A stretch of DNA of 64,000 nucleotides. Origin: Spirosoma oryzae (GTDB lineage Bacteria > Bacteroidota > Bacteroidia > Cytophagales > Spirosomataceae). A model generated the notes under the pieces. The model made no database searches and was not told the DNA's origin. It worked only from the letters and a program-made list of their open reading frames with translations. Where the stretch lies: the NCBI RefSeq assembly GCF_003002825.1, contig NZ_PVTE01000002.1, positions 1 to 64,000 on the forward strand, in the 5' to 3' direction. A program made the translations under genes and the position numbers. Numbering within the stretch: the first letter of the stretch is position 1; each line of letters starts with the position of its first letter. Positions 63,937-64,000 of the stretch are shown piece by piece.

Positions 63937-64000
63937 TTAGTCCCGTTTCTTCTTCAATTGAATCAGTACCGTACGGTTTTCCTGTCCGTGTAGCAGCCGG
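63937..64000 (-). CDS. 3' end of a gene cut by the window
   Basis: The last 20 codons are present and end RTVLIQLKKKRD before a TAA at 63939-63937. A strong terminator 27 bases later supports a real gene end. A strand plus a basic tail is too little to name the family. Confidence 0.6.
   Translation of the reverse strand, partial: RLLHGQENRTVLIQLKKKRD

Overview
The window comes from a member of the Bacteroidota, most likely the Cytophagales and close to Spirosoma. The evidence is a SusC/SusD pair, the gliding lipoprotein GldH, DUF4293 and PSP1-domain proteins, a Bacteroidota-style tuf/secE/nusG/rpl/rpoBC block, starts without Shine-Dalgarno sequences, and many TTG - about 20 nt - TAnnTTTG promoters. 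The genus is inferred from protein style, not from a search. No rRNA, CRISPR array, prophage or insertion sequence was seen.

Layout. 1-15300: a lipoprotein, prfA, a leucine-rich-repeat protein, a membrane protein, rpsJ and fusA, an ABC exporter, a DUF433/DUF5615 toxin-antitoxin-like pair downstream of an S24-type repressor, a divergent Y-family polymerase, an Fpg-type glycosylase, a coiled-coil membrane protein, a small lipoprotein and a transglutaminase-like protein. 15487-29155: the information-processing core, all on the minus strand, in transcription order tRNA-Tyr, tRNA-Gly, tRNA-Thr, tuf, tRNA-Trp, secE, nusG, rplK, rplA, rplJ, rplL, rpoB, rpoC. Clear promoters precede tRNA-Tyr and tRNA-Trp, and an attenuator-like hairpin lies between rplL and rpoB.

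29276-45008: a lipoprotein, an M13 peptidase, a thioredoxin-like protein, mnmD, a DUF4293 protein, a gldH-PAP2 pair, a plus-strand BlaI/M56 sensor block, then ricT, purD and recQ on the minus strand and a divergent kdsD. 45401-49732: an ECF sigma factor followed by the carotenoid genes crtI and crtB and an MFS transporter. 50035-54889: a SusD/SusC pair. 55113-64000: gatB, a TlpA-like oxidoreductase, proC, purB, a secreted sugar-isomerase-like protein, a DUF1207-type protein, an M20 dipeptidase and the 3' end of one more gene.

The most unusual locus is 35215-38976. A BlaI-type repressor with a palindrome on its own near-leaderless promoter is followed by an M56 (BlaR1-like) protease. The M56 C-terminal half differs in base composition from its N-terminal half. 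The next gene starts again at the same junction motif, with 29 identical bases, but carries a different C-terminal domain. This looks like a displaced ('orphan') sensor domain beside a replaced one. Other notable points are long imperfect inverted repeats placed inside essential operons, two places where a promoter is interleaved with the previous gene's terminator, an Fpg protein lacking its fourth zinc cysteine, and a repressor/polymerase pair whose S24 protein has no visible self-cleavage site.
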